From the NCBI GenBank assembly GCA_964566175.1, contig CAZMHU010000009.1, forward strand, positions 1 through 56,074: a stretch of DNA of 56,074 bases, read 5' to 3'. Of the stretch, positions 8,747 to 17,752 are shown in pieces; the first letter of the stretch is position 1, and each line of letters starts with the position of its first letter. Under the pieces are notes generated by a model that searched no databases, was not told the DNA's origin, and was given only the letters and a program-made list of their open reading frames with translations. The position numbers were made by a program, and so were the translations under genes. Source of the stretch: SIG589 sp964566175. Lineage in GTDB: Bacteria > Bacillota > Clostridia > Oscillospirales > Acutalibacteraceae.

Positions 8747-9832
8747 ATGGCAAGAGTTTATAATTTCAGCGCAGGTCCGTCTATGCTTCCGCGTGAAGTT
8801 TTGGAAACCTGTGCGGCAGATATGATGGAGTTCGGCACGAGCGGTCAATCGGTTATGGAGATGTCACACCGTTCAAAGGAATATCAGGCGATTTTCGATG
8901 AAACCGAAGCCAATCTCCGCGAACTTATGAATATTCCGGACAATTACACTGTTTTGTTCTTGCAGGGTGGAGCATCTTCACAGTTTGCAATGCTTCCGCT
9001 CAACCTGATGAACAAAAACAAAAAGGCTGATTTTGTTATAACCGGTCAGTGGGCGAAAAAAGCATATGCCGAGGCGGCACGTTACGGTGAGGCAAATGTT
9101 GTTGCGTCTTCTGCCGATAAAACTTTTTCTTATATTCCGAAACTTGATAAGAAAAAGTTTACACCCGATGCCGACTATTTCCACATTTGTATGAATAATA
9201 CGATTTACGGTACAAAATGGAACACATTGCCCGATACCGGCGATGTTCCGCTCGTTGCGGATATTTCAAGTTGTATGCTTTCCGAGCCTATTGACGTTAA
9301 AAAGTTTGGCGTTCTTTACGGCGGCGCGCAGAAAAACGTTGCTCCTGCGGGTCTCACTATCGTTATCATAAGAAAAGACCTTATCGGAAACGCTATGGAC
9401 ATCACGCCCACAATGTTCAACTATGCAACACACGCCGACAACGGTTCTATGTTTAACACACCCCCGTGCTATACAATTTATGTTGCGGGTCTCACGATGA
9501 AATGGCTTAAAAATACGGTAGGCGGTCTTGACGCTATGAAAGAAATTAACGAGCGTAAGGCGAAAGTCCTCTACGATTTCCTTGATAACAGCAAACTCTT
9601 CAAGGGCACTGTCGTTCCCGAAGACCGTTCGCTTATGAACGTTCCGTTTGTTACCGGCAATGACGAACTTGATGCAAAGTTTGTTGCCGAGGCAAAAGCA
9701 GCGGGATTTGTAAATCTTAAAGGTCACCGTTCGGTCGGCGGTATGCGTGCATCAATCTATAATGCAATGCCTATTGAGGGCGTAAACAAACTCGTTGAAT
9801 TTATGAATCGCTTTGAAAAGGAGAATATCTGA
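8747..9832 (+). CDS. serC: Phosphoserine aminotransferase
   Basis: A 361-residue PLP enzyme that transaminates 3-phosphohydroxypyruvate to phosphoserine in serine synthesis. It opens with YNFSAGPSMLP. GQSVMEMSHRSKEY binds substrate and phosphate. The PLP lysine is K196 in GGAQKN, and the C-terminal GHRSVGGMRASIYNA is a family hallmark. ATG 8747 follows GGGGGTT; the TTG at 8732 would lie upstream of that site. Its last base overlaps the serA start, so the pair is coupled. No serB-type phosphatase is in the window. Confidence 0.96.
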   Translation: MARVYNFSAGPSMLPREVLETCAADMMEFGTSGQSVMEMSHRSKEYQAIFDETEANLRELMNIPDNYTVLFLQGGASSQFAMLPLNLMNKNKKADFVITGQWAKKAYAEAARYGEANVVASSADKTFSYIPKLDKKKFTPDADYFHICMNNTIYGTKWNTLPDTGDVPLVADISSCMLSEPIDVKKFGVLYGGAQKNVAPAGLTIVIIRKDLIGNAMDITPTMFNYATHADNGSMFNTPPCYTIYVAGLTMKWLKNTVGGLDAMKEINERKAKVLYDFLDNSKLFKGTVVPEDRSLMNVPFVTGNDELDAKFVAEAKAAGFVNLKGHRSVGGMRASIYNAMPIEGVNKLVEFMNRFEKENI

Positions 9833-10998
9833 TGTTTACCGTAAAAACATATAATAAAATTTCCGCTAACGGACTTTCACTGCTCGATGCCGATAAATAT
9901 ACTGTCGGCGATGATGTGGCAGATGCCGACGGTGCTATCGTTCGTTCTGCATCACTTCACGAAACGGAGTTTCCGAAAAGTTTAAAGGCTATTGCTCGCG
10001 CGGGTGCGGGAACAAACAACATTCCGATTGACCGTTGCTCCGAAAACGGTATTGTTGTTTTCAATACACCCGGTGCTAACGCAAACGCTGTTAAGGAACT
10101 CGTTCTTGCGGGACTGTTTTTAAGTTCGCGTAAAATCGTTTCTGGTATTGAATGGGCAAAGACTTTGAAAGGTAACGGAGACGAGGTAGGAAAACTCGTT
10201 GAAAAGGGAAAAAGTGCATTTACCGGACCTGAGATTTTAGGCAAGAGCATCGGTATTATCGGACTCGGTGCTATCGGCGTTCGTGTTGCTAATGCTGCTA
10301 ACCATCTCGGAATGAAGGTTTACGGTTATGACCCATATCTCTCGCTTAATTCTGCTTGGAGTCTTACTCATAATGCAATTCACGCATTAAGTCTTAAAGA
10401 AATTTACGAAAAGTGCGACTATATCTCGGTTCACGTTCCGCTCACTCACGATACAAAGGGACTCATCAACAAGGACTCTATTGCTTTGATGAAGGAAGGT
10501 GTGCGCATTCTCAACTTTGCGAGAGGTGGTCTTGTAAACAACGACGATATCAAGGCGGCGCTCGAACTTGGAAAGGTTGCTGCATATGTAACCGATTTCC
10601 CGTCGGAAGAGTTGCTTGACGTCAACGGCGTTATCGCCATACCGCACCTCGGTGCATCAACACCCGAGGCAGAGGAAAACTGCGCCGTTATGGCTGTTCG
10701 AGAACTTTCGGACTATCTCGAAAACGGAAATATCACAAATTCCGTTAATATGCCCGAGGCGTTTATGCCGCGCAGCGGAGATATGCGTGTTTGTGTTATA
10801 CATAAAAACGTTCCGAATATTCTCTCACAGATTACTGCGGCGGTTTCAAACACCAACGCAAATATCGAAAATCTTATAAATAAGTCAAAAGGTGACTATG
10901 CCTATACGATGCTCGATGTTGAAAAAGTCGATGAGCAAAAACTTTACGATACATTGACTGCGATAGGCGACGAAGTTGTTAAAGTCAGAATAATATAA
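9832..10998 (+). CDS. serA: D-3-phosphoglycerate dehydrogenase
   Basis: A 388-residue NAD-dependent dehydrogenase that commits 3-phosphoglycerate to serine synthesis. RAGAGTNNIP and the Rossmann motif GLGAIG (144-149) are followed by HVPLTHDTKGLI, NFARGG and the catalytic histidine in HLGASTPEAEENC. A C-terminal ACT-like domain (about residues 318-388) begins at MRVCVIHKN. It is the shorter form with one regulatory domain. The serC-serA pair forms a short operon from the consensus promoter at 8678. Confidence 0.95.
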   Translation: MFTVKTYNKISANGLSLLDADKYTVGDDVADADGAIVRSASLHETEFPKSLKAIARAGAGTNNIPIDRCSENGIVVFNTPGANANAVKELVLAGLFLSSRKIVSGIEWAKTLKGNGDEVGKLVEKGKSAFTGPEILGKSIGIIGLGAIGVRVANAANHLGMKVYGYDPYLSLNSAWSLTHNAIHALSLKEIYEKCDYISVHVPLTHDTKGLINKDSIALMKEGVRILNFARGGLVNNDDIKAALELGKVAAYVTDFPSEELLDVNGVIAIPHLGASTPEAEENCAVMAVRELSDYLENGNITNSVNMPEAFMPRSGDMRVCVIHKNVPNILSQITAAVSNTNANIENLINKSKGDYAYTMLDVEKVDEQKLYDTLTAIGDEVVKVRII

Positions 10999-11006
10999 AA
11001 TTTTGC

Positions 11007-11034
11007 TTGACAAATCGTTATTTTGTGTTAAAAT
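11007..11034 (+). promoter_or_regulatory. Promoter of the infC-rpmI-rplT operon
   Basis: TTGACA (11007-11012), a 16-base spacer and TAAAAT (11029-11034), directly upstream of the L20 leader. Confidence 0.85.
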
Positions 11035-11039
11035 AGAGT

Positions 11040-11163
11040 TACAACAAAGCAGAACACGGTTTTCGTTCTCACCCTCAAGACTACTGAAAGGGTTAATAGG
11101 TTTTCGGTTTTAACACTGGACTTATTATGCGTGGACGGAGATACCGTCCACGCTTTTAATTTT
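11040..11163 (+). ncRNA. Ribosomal protein L20 leader with attenuator
   Basis: The untranslated leader of infC-rpmI-rplT. Its 3' end holds a perfect 10-bp stem (11129-11138 with 11144-11153) followed by a T-rich tail to 11163, immediately before the infC ribosome site: an intrinsic attenuator. Upstream are the pairing segments of the Firmicute L20 leader family. In Bacillus, L20 binds such a leader and promotes termination when free L20 is in excess. Assignment rests on position and hairpin architecture rather than a covariance search. Confidence 0.8.
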
Positions 11164-11177
11164 GGAGGTGTTTACCT

Positions 11178-11696
11178 ATTAGCAGCAAAGATATTGCTAT
11201 CAACGAAGAAATTCGCTTTAAAGAAGTCAGAGTTATCGACTCCGACGGTTCGCAACTCGGAATACTTCCGTTGAAGGATGCTTTAAAAGCAGCGTACGAC
11301 AGAGACCTTGATTTGGTCAATATCGCTCCTACGGCTAATCCGCCCGTTTGTAAAATAATGGACTACGGAAAATACCGTTTTGAGCAGACCAAGCGCGAAA
11401 AGGAAGCCAAAAAAAACCAAAAGACCGTTGAAATCAAAGAAATTCGTTTGGGACTCAGTATCGATACTCACGACTTTGAAACAAAGGGCAATCAAGCAAA
11501 GAAGTTTCTTGCCGCCGGTAATAAGGTTAAGGTTTCAATCCGTTTTCGCGGACGTGAAATGGGTCATCCGGAAATCGGCATAGATACTATGAACCGCTTT
11601 GCGGAATACTGCTCCGAGGGCGCTGTTGTTGAAAAGCCTGCTAAGATGGAGGGCAGAAATATGTTAATGTTCCTTGCCCCTAAGCCTGCAAAATAG
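11178..11696 (+). CDS. infC: Translation initiation factor IF-3
   Basis: A 172-residue initiation factor that binds the 30S subunit, blocks premature 50S joining and checks the start codon. It starts at ATT 11178, seven bases after GGAGGTG (11164-11170). The frame from there reads SSKDIAINEEIRFKEVRVI, the conserved IF-3 N-terminus. The first ATG at 11271 would cut away 31 conserved residues. A rare AUU start is the known device by which IF-3 limits its own translation. The C-terminal domain has IRFRGREMGHPEIG. Confidence 0.95.
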   Translation: MSSKDIAINEEIRFKEVRVIDSDGSQLGILPLKDALKAAYDRDLDLVNIAPTANPPVCKIMDYGKYRFEQTKREKEAKKNQKTVEIKEIRLGLSIDTHDFETKGNQAKKFLAAGNKVKVSIRFRGREMGHPEIGIDTMNRFAEYCSEGAVVEKPAKMEGRNMLMFLAPKPAK

Positions 11697-11719
11697 CCAA
11701 ATTTTAAGGAGGACTAAAA

Positions 11720-11917
11720 ATGCCTAAGATTAAAACACACAGCGGTGCAAAAAAGCGTTTTAAACTTACCAAGACCGGTAAAGTTAAGCGTGCACATGCT
11801 TACAAATCACACATCCTTAACAAGAAAACTACCAAACGCAAGAGAAATCTGCGTAAGACTGTGGTTGCGCACACAACAAATGTAGCAGCAGTCAAGAAAA
11901 TGATTCCTTACAAGTAA
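11720..11917 (+). CDS. rpmI: 50S ribosomal protein L35
   Basis: A 65-residue, strongly basic large-subunit protein with the typical start PKIKTHSGAKKRFK and C-terminal MIPYK. The ATG follows AAGGAGG. It lies between infC and rplT in the invariant IF3-L35-L20 order. Confidence 0.97.
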   Translation: MPKIKTHSGAKKRFKLTKTGKVKRAHAYKSHILNKKTTKRKRNLRKTVVAHTTNVAAVKKMIPYK

Positions 11918-11957
11918 AAACTAAGGTATTACACAGAATAATGGAGGTTGCTGTAAA

Positions 11958-12317
11958 ATGGCACGTGTAAAAGGTGCGTTAGCCACACGCAAAAGAAGAA
12001 AAAAGACTTTAAAACTCGCTAAGGGTTATTTCGGCGCAAAATCTAAACTTTTCAGAACCGCTAAAGAGGCTGTTATGAAATCGGGCAACTATGCCTATAT
12101 CGGACGCAGACTCAAAAAGCGTGATTTCCGCCGTCTTTGGATTACCAGAATTTCTGCCGCCGCTAAGATTAACGGTATGAATTATTCAACATTTATGAAC
12201 GGTCTTAAAAAGTCCGGCGTACAGTTGAACCGTAAGATGCTCGCAGATCTGGCTGTTAACGATGCTGCCGGTTTTGCTACTCTTGCAGAAACTGCCAAGA
12301 AGGCTTTAAGCAAATAG
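11958..12317 (+). CDS. rplT: 50S ribosomal protein L20
   Basis: A 119-residue protein with the basic N-terminal extension (ARVKGALATRKRRKK) that threads into 23S rRNA, and a globular C-terminal domain. It is needed early in 50S assembly and, in Firmicutes, is the repressor acting on its own operon leader (here 11040-11163). It is followed at once by a strong terminator. Confidence 0.97.
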   Translation: MARVKGALATRKRRKKTLKLAKGYFGAKSKLFRTAKEAVMKSGNYAYIGRRLKKRDFRRLWITRISAAAKINGMNYSTFMNGLKKSGVQLNRKMLADLAVNDAAGFATLAETAKKALSK

Positions 12318-12323
12318 TTTTTT

Positions 12324-12356
12324 TGCGCCCGAGGGCATATCTCGGGCGCATTTTTT
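12324..12356 (+). terminator. Intrinsic terminator after rplT
   Basis: A perfect 10-bp GC-rich stem (TGCGCCCGAG with CTCGGGCGCA) and six Ts. Confidence 0.92.
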
Positions 12357-12386
12357 AGTGTTGTGCACTGAAACGAAGGTGTTATT

Positions 12387-13163
12387 TTGTCGACGTTTTC
12401 CGAAATCACAAGCAAGGACAACGCTGTTATAAAACTTGCGGTTAAACTGCAAGATTCAGGCCGAGCCCGTAGGGCGCACGGTCTTTTTGTGCTTGAAGGA
12501 CTTCGCCTGTGCCGCGATGCCGCCGAAAACGGCTATCGCTTCGACAGCCTGCTGATTTCGAAAACGGCATATGAAAAATATGCCGACGACCTGCCCATGC
12601 TTTCCAAAAATTCCGATAAATGTTTTTTGTTAAGCGATTCGGTCTTTGCGAAAATTTCGGACACGAAGTCACCGCAGGGAATAATTGCGCTTTGCCCTTT
12701 CTGCGACAATAAAACGGAATTAAAACACGACGGCAAGTATATTGCGCTTGAAAACCTTTCAGATCCGTCGAATTTGGGTGCGGTTTCGCGAACTGCCGAG
12801 GCACTCGGAATTGACGGTATTATCGTTTCGGGTGGCGGCTGCGATCCGTATTCACCCAAAGCACTGCGTGCGTCTATGGGTGCGTTGCTTCGCATTCCGG
12901 TTATCCGAACGGACGATTTTATCTCATTTTTAAAGGATAGTGGTATGCCCCTTTTTGCCTGTGTTGTTGACAGTGCCGCGATGTCATTGACCGATGCCGA
13001 TTTGTCGTGCGGTTGCATTGCGCTTATCGGAAACGAAGCAAACGGTCTCACTCCCGATGCGACCACAATTTCCACACCTGTTACTATAAGAATGTCGGGC
13101 AGAGCGGAATCGCTTAATGCTGCCGTTGCCGCATCTATTGTAATGTGGGAAATGCAGAGGTAG
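12387..13163 (+). CDS. TrmH-family (SpoU) RNA 2'-O-methyltransferase
   Basis: A 258-residue S-adenosylmethionine-dependent enzyme that methylates ribose 2'-OH groups in tRNA or rRNA. The SPOUT knot motifs are visible: LENLSDPSNLGAVSRTAEA, IALIGNEANGL and the C-terminal RMSGRAESLNAAVAASIVMWE. An N-terminal substrate-binding domain (residues 1-100) precedes them. The start is TTG 12387 after GAAGGTG. The target nucleotide cannot be told from sequence. It precedes dprA by three bases. Confidence 0.9.
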   Translation: MSTFSEITSKDNAVIKLAVKLQDSGRARRAHGLFVLEGLRLCRDAAENGYRFDSLLISKTAYEKYADDLPMLSKNSDKCFLLSDSVFAKISDTKSPQGIIALCPFCDNKTELKHDGKYIALENLSDPSNLGAVSRTAEALGIDGIIVSGGGCDPYSPKALRASMGALLRIPVIRTDDFISFLKDSGMPLFACVVDSAAMSLTDADLSCGCIALIGNEANGLTPDATTISTPVTIRMSGRAESLNAAVAASIVMWEMQR

Positions 13164-13166
13164 GCT

Positions 13167-14333
13167 ATGAAATACGCTGTTTGGTTGCAAAATGTTCTGC
13201 GCTTTGCCAACGGACGTGCAAGGGCGGTTTTGGACTGTTTCGGCTCGGCATGCGCGGTGTATAATGCTGATAAATCTATGCTTGAAACAACTCGGCTTTT
13301 CACTCCTTCGGAACTATCCCGCGCTTGTGATAAATCGCTTGCCGATGCCGAGAAGATAGTTTCACACTGTAATAAAAACGGCATAAGAATTTTGCCGTTT
13401 GGAGAGGAAGGTTACCCTTCTTCACTTTTAAACATTCCGGATTTGCCGCTTGTGCTTTATTACAAGGGCACACTGCCGGATTTCGACGGTATTCCGTCGG
13501 TCTGTATTGTAGGTCCGCGTAAGTGTTCGGACTTTGGTATCAAAGCATCATATTCGCTTTCCGCACGTCTTTCACGCGGCGGAATGGTTATTGTGAGCGG
13601 CGGTGCTGTCGGTGTTGATTCGGCGGCACACAGAGGTGCGCTTGTTGAAAACGGTATTACCGTTGCACTTCTTCCTTGCGGTTTCGGCTTTGATTACTTG
13701 AAAGAAAACGAAAATTTACGCGAAGATATAATAAAAAGCGGATGCATCATAACGGAATTTCCGCCTATGTATCCCGTTAAGAAGGGTTCGTTTCAAATAC
13801 GAAACCGACTTATGTCGGCACTCACTCTCGGGGTTGCCGTTATAGAGGCGGGTGAGAAGAGCGGTGCGCTTATTACCGCTCGCTGTGCATATGAGCAGGG
13901 GAAAGATGTTTTTGTAATTCCCGGAAATCCCGCATCACCACATTATAAGGGGTCAAACCTGCTTTTGCGTGACGGTGCGAAACCGCTGCTTTCGGCAAAC
14001 GATATTTTCGATGAATATATAAGTCTTTATAATGATAAACTTGATATAGAAAAAGCCTTTAGTTCTCCTATTAGACAGGAAACTTCGGTAAAATTCGATA
14101 AAACCGAGGAAATAAAAAAATTCGCTAAAAAACCGTCGCGGCGTGATGCAGATGATGTTTCGGAAATCGCAAAGGCGGTGTACGCTGCTTTGCCGGAAAA
14201 TGCTTTTTGCGTTGACGAATTATCGGTTTTCAATGATTACAATGCGGCAGAACTTATGACTGCATTGGCAGAACTTGAACTTTTAGGCTATATAAAGGCA
14301 GTACCGGGCGGACGGTACATAATAGTAGAATAA
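13167..14333 (+). CDS. dprA: DNA-processing protein DprA
   Basis: A 388-residue protein that binds incoming single-stranded DNA and loads RecA during transformation. The Rossmann-like core contains IVGPRKCSDFG, SGGAVGVDSAAHRGAL and the ITARCAYEQGKDVFVIPGN segment. An N-terminal helical region and a C-terminal winged-helix-like domain (about 325-388) flank it. It sits directly upstream of topA, the usual Firmicute order. Its presence does not by itself show competence; no com genes are in the window. Confidence 0.94.
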   Translation: MKYAVWLQNVLRFANGRARAVLDCFGSACAVYNADKSMLETTRLFTPSELSRACDKSLADAEKIVSHCNKNGIRILPFGEEGYPSSLLNIPDLPLVLYYKGTLPDFDGIPSVCIVGPRKCSDFGIKASYSLSARLSRGGMVIVSGGAVGVDSAAHRGALVENGITVALLPCGFGFDYLKENENLREDIIKSGCIITEFPPMYPVKKGSFQIRNRLMSALTLGVAVIEAGEKSGALITARCAYEQGKDVFVIPGNPASPHYKGSNLLLRDGAKPLLSANDIFDEYISLYNDKLDIEKAFSSPIRQETSVKFDKTEEIKKFAKKPSRRDADDVSEIAKAVYAALPENAFCVDELSVFNDYNAAELMTALAELELLGYIKAVPGGRYIIVE

Positions 14334-14344
14334 GGAGAAAGATT

Positions 14345-16432
14345 ATGTCAAAATTGGTTATTGTTGAGTCTCCGAGCAAAATCAAAGGTATAAAGAAGTA
14401 TTTGGGACCCGATTATGAAGTTATGGCATCAAAGGGACACGTAAGAGATTTGCCTAAATCGCGTTTGGGCGTTGATATTGATAACGGATTTGCTCCGCAG
14501 TATATAAATATGTCCGATAAGAAGGACTTGATAAAAAGTCTTAAAGACGCCGCAGCCGCAAGTGATGAAGTATATCTCGCAACCGACCCCGACCGCGAGG
14601 GCGAGGCTATTGCGTGGCATTTGGCGCAACTTTTGGCGCTTGATATGAATGACGAAAACCGTGTTGCATTTAACGAAATCACATCTGGCGTCGTCAAAGA
14701 GGGTATCAAGCATCCGAGACGTATAAATTTGGATTTGGTTGATGCACAGCAGGCTCGCCGTGTTCTTGACCGAATTGTCGGTTATAAAATCAGTCCCTTC
14801 CTTTGGAAGAAGGTTAAAAGCGGTCTCTCTGCCGGACGAGTTCAGTCGGTGGCTCTGCGTTTGATTGTTGACCGTGAAAAGGAAATCGAAGATTTTAAAC
14901 CGCAGGAATATTGGACTATTGACGCAAAACTGCAAAGCGGCAGACGTGTTTTCGATTCCAAACTTTACGGCACTGCCGACGGTAAAAAACTTGAAATTTC
15001 GGACGGCGAGACGGCTGAAAAAATCGTATCGACTCTTGACGGTGCTGATTATACCGTTTCAAATGTTAAAACAGGCGTTCGTAACAAGCAACCGGCACCT
15101 CCTTTCACAACATCTACAATGCAGCAGGAAGCATCGCGTAAACTCGGTTTCAACGGTCAGCGCACGATGAAAATAGCACAGCAACTTTACGAAGGTGTTG
15201 ATATTCCGGGAATGGGTGTTACCGGTCTTATAACCTATATGAGAACCGACTCTCTCCGTATATCGGAAGAGGCACGTGCTGCCGCGGGAAGTTATATTGT
15301 TTCACGTTTCGGTGAAAAATATCTTCCCAAAAAGCCGAGATATTTTAAAACAAAAAGCGGCGCACAGGATGCTCACGAGGCTATCCGCCCGACGAATGTT
15401 TCACTCTCGCCCGATAGCATAAAGGACTCGCTTTCGGCGGAACAGTATAAACTTTACAAACTCATTTGGGAACGCTTTATAGCAAGCCTTATGTCTGCCT
15501 GCGTTCAGGATACCGTTGCCGTTGATATCACAGCGGGAGATTATTTGTTCAAATCAAGCGGATACAGTGTTAAATTTGACGGCTTTACCGTTCTTTACGA
15601 AGAGGGTAAAGACGAGGCGGGTGAAGAGGGCGGAATATTGCCGCCTATGGCAAAGGGCGACATTCTCAAACTAAAAGCACTCGCTCCGAACCAACACTTC
15701 ACTCAGCCGCCGATGCGATACAGTGAACCGACACTTATCAAAGCACTTGACGAAAACGGTATCGGTCGTCCGTCGACCTATGCGCCGATAATTTCCAACA
15801 TACTTCAAAGGGAATATATCGAGCGTGATAAAAAATCCCTGAAACCCACTGCGCTCGGTACAATTATAACCGAACTTATGAAGGAACATTTCAAGAAGAT
15901 TGTCGATGTCAAGTTCACAGCAGGAATGGAAAACAGCCTTGATAAAATTGAGGCAGGCGAACTTGATTGGCAGTCCGTTTTGGGCGATTTTTACGGCGAT
16001 TTCGAAAGCGCATTGCAGAAAGCCGAAAAATCTATGGATGGCGTGCGCGTTAAAATTCCCGTTGTGGAAAGCGATGTCGTTTGTGAAAAATGCGGCCGCA
16101 AAATGGTTGTCAAAAGCAGTCGTTTCGGAAAATTCCTTGCTTGCCCCGGTTATCCCGAGTGTAAAAATACAAAACCGATGCCCGAGGACGAGATTAAACA
16201 GCCTTGCCCGAAGTGCGGCGGAAAACTTGTTAAACGCGTTAAGCGTAACACAACAAAGAGTTTTTACGGCTGTTCAAACTATCCGCAGTGTGATTTTGCC
16301 GCTCCCGCATTGCCGACAGGTGAAGTTTGTCCCGAATGCGGCGGATATATCTTAAAGGGATATAAGGGCAGAAAATACTGTATGAATTCCGAATGTCCTA
16401 CAAGAAAGAAAAAAACAGATGAAAAAAATTAA
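14345..16432 (+). CDS. topA: DNA topoisomerase I (type IA)
   Basis: A 695-residue enzyme that relaxes negative supercoils. The Toprim domain (LVIVESPSKIKGIKKYLG; DPDREGEAIAWHL) is followed by the cleavage domain with the active-site tyrosine Y298 in YMRTDS. The C-terminus carries three zinc-ribbon modules with four-cysteine sets (CEKCGRKM...CPGYPEC; CPKCGGKL...CSNYPQC; CPECGGYI...CMNSEC). The start follows AAGGAG. Its last 14 bases overlap trmFO. Confidence 0.97.
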   Translation: MSKLVIVESPSKIKGIKKYLGPDYEVMASKGHVRDLPKSRLGVDIDNGFAPQYINMSDKKDLIKSLKDAAAASDEVYLATDPDREGEAIAWHLAQLLALDMNDENRVAFNEITSGVVKEGIKHPRRINLDLVDAQQARRVLDRIVGYKISPFLWKKVKSGLSAGRVQSVALRLIVDREKEIEDFKPQEYWTIDAKLQSGRRVFDSKLYGTADGKKLEISDGETAEKIVSTLDGADYTVSNVKTGVRNKQPAPPFTTSTMQQEASRKLGFNGQRTMKIAQQLYEGVDIPGMGVTGLITYMRTDSLRISEEARAAAGSYIVSRFGEKYLPKKPRYFKTKSGAQDAHEAIRPTNVSLSPDSIKDSLSAEQYKLYKLIWERFIASLMSACVQDTVAVDITAGDYLFKSSGYSVKFDGFTVLYEEGKDEAGEEGGILPPMAKGDILKLKALAPNQHFTQPPMRYSEPTLIKALDENGIGRPSTYAPIISNILQREYIERDKKSLKPTALGTIITELMKEHFKKIVDVKFTAGMENSLDKIEAGELDWQSVLGDFYGDFESALQKAEKSMDGVRVKIPVVESDVVCEKCGRKMVVKSSRFGKFLACPGYPECKNTKPMPEDEIKQPCPKCGGKLVKRVKRNTTKSFYGCSNYPQCDFAAPALPTGEVCPECGGYILKGYKGRKYCMNSECPTRKKKTDEKN

Positions 16433-17717
16433 TGTTATAGGAGCGGGTCTTGCCGGTTGCGAGGCTGCTCTGCAAATTGCCAAATGTGGCATATATGTTG
16501 ACCTATACGAGCAAAAACCCACCCACCGTACCCCCGCACACAGCAGTGATCTTTTTGCCGAACTTGTTTGCTCAAATTCGTTGAAAGCGGCACGTGTCGA
16601 CTCGGCGGCAGGTCTTTTAAAGGAAGAGATGCGCCGATTTTCTTCGGTGTGTATGGCAGCGGCGGCGGAGAGTTCTGTTGCGGCAGGTGGAGCGCTTGCG
16701 GTCGACAGAGAAATTTTTTCTTCATATATTACCGCGAAAATTAAAGAAAATAAGTATATAAACGTAATAGAAAAGCAGGTAGACACCCTGCCGCAGGGTA
16801 TAACCGTGGTTGCGAGCGGTCCTCTGACCGACGGCGGTCTTGCAGATGCAATAAAGCAAAAATGCGGTGCGGAACAGTTAAGTTTTTTCGATGCTGCCGC
16901 TCCGATTGTAGCCGCCGACAGTATAAACACCGATATTGCGTTTTTTGCATCGCGCTACGGCAAGGGCGACGACGATTATATTAACTGTCCAATGGACAAG
17001 GAAGAATACGAGCGTTTTCATACTGCACTTGTTTCGGCTGAATCGGCTGTTCTTAAAGATTTTGACCGCCCGATAAACGTCTATGAAGGTTGTATGCCGA
17101 TTGAAATTTTGGCAAAGCGTGGAGAGGATTCGATACGTTTCGGCCCTCTTAAACCCGTTGGACTGCGTGACCCGAGGACAGGTCACAGACCGTGGGCGGT
17201 TGTCCAGTTGCGACGCGAGAACAAAGATGCGACGATGTTTAATATTGTCGGTTTTCAGACAAACTTAAAGTTCGGCGAGCAGAAACGTGTTTTCTCTATG
17301 ATACCCGGTCTTGAAAATGCCGAGTTTTTGCGTTACGGTGTTATGCACCGCAACAGTTTTATCGATTCGCCACGTCTGCTTTCGAAAAATTTATCGCTTA
17401 AAAATGACAGCGATGTTTTCTTCGCGGGTCAACTTTCGGGCGTTGAGGGATATATGGAATCTGCCGCAAGCGGTATCGTTGCCGGAATAAATGCGGCAAG
17501 GTATTTAAACGGTGAAGAACCGCTTGTTTTGCCGAATATCAGTATGATAGGCGCTCTGCTTTCTTATATTTGCGATGAAAGCGTTTCCGATTTTCAGCCT
17601 ATGGGCGCAAACTTCGGTGTTTTGCCGCCGCTTGATGAGAAAATTCGCGATAAGCGTGAACGTTACGGTGCGCTTGCACGGCGTTCGCTTGATTGGTTTG
17701 ACAAAAATATTATGTAA
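16419..17717 (+). CDS. trmFO: Methylenetetrahydrofolate-tRNA-(uracil-5)-methyltransferase TrmFO
   Basis: A 432-residue FAD enzyme that makes 5-methyluridine at position 54 in the tRNA T-loop using methylene-tetrahydrofolate. The N-terminal dinucleotide fold INVIGAGLAGCEAALQIA is followed by family segments such as SDLFAELVCSNSLK and FAGQLSGVEGYMESAASG. It overlaps the end of topA by 14 bases, so the two are translationally linked, and is followed by plsX. Confidence 0.96.
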   Translation: MKKINVIGAGLAGCEAALQIAKCGIYVDLYEQKPTHRTPAHSSDLFAELVCSNSLKAARVDSAAGLLKEEMRRFSSVCMAAAAESSVAAGGALAVDREIFSSYITAKIKENKYINVIEKQVDTLPQGITVVASGPLTDGGLADAIKQKCGAEQLSFFDAAAPIVAADSINTDIAFFASRYGKGDDDYINCPMDKEEYERFHTALVSAESAVLKDFDRPINVYEGCMPIEILAKRGEDSIRFGPLKPVGLRDPRTGHRPWAVVQLRRENKDATMFNIVGFQTNLKFGEQKRVFSMIPGLENAEFLRYGVMHRNSFIDSPRLLSKNLSLKNDSDVFFAGQLSGVEGYMESAASGIVAGINAARYLNGEEPLVLPNISMIGALLSYICDESVSDFQPMGANFGVLPPLDEKIRDKRERYGALARRSLDWFDKNIM

Positions 17718-17752
17718 TGCGGTTTTTCTATTCCGCAAAGGAAGGATTTGTT

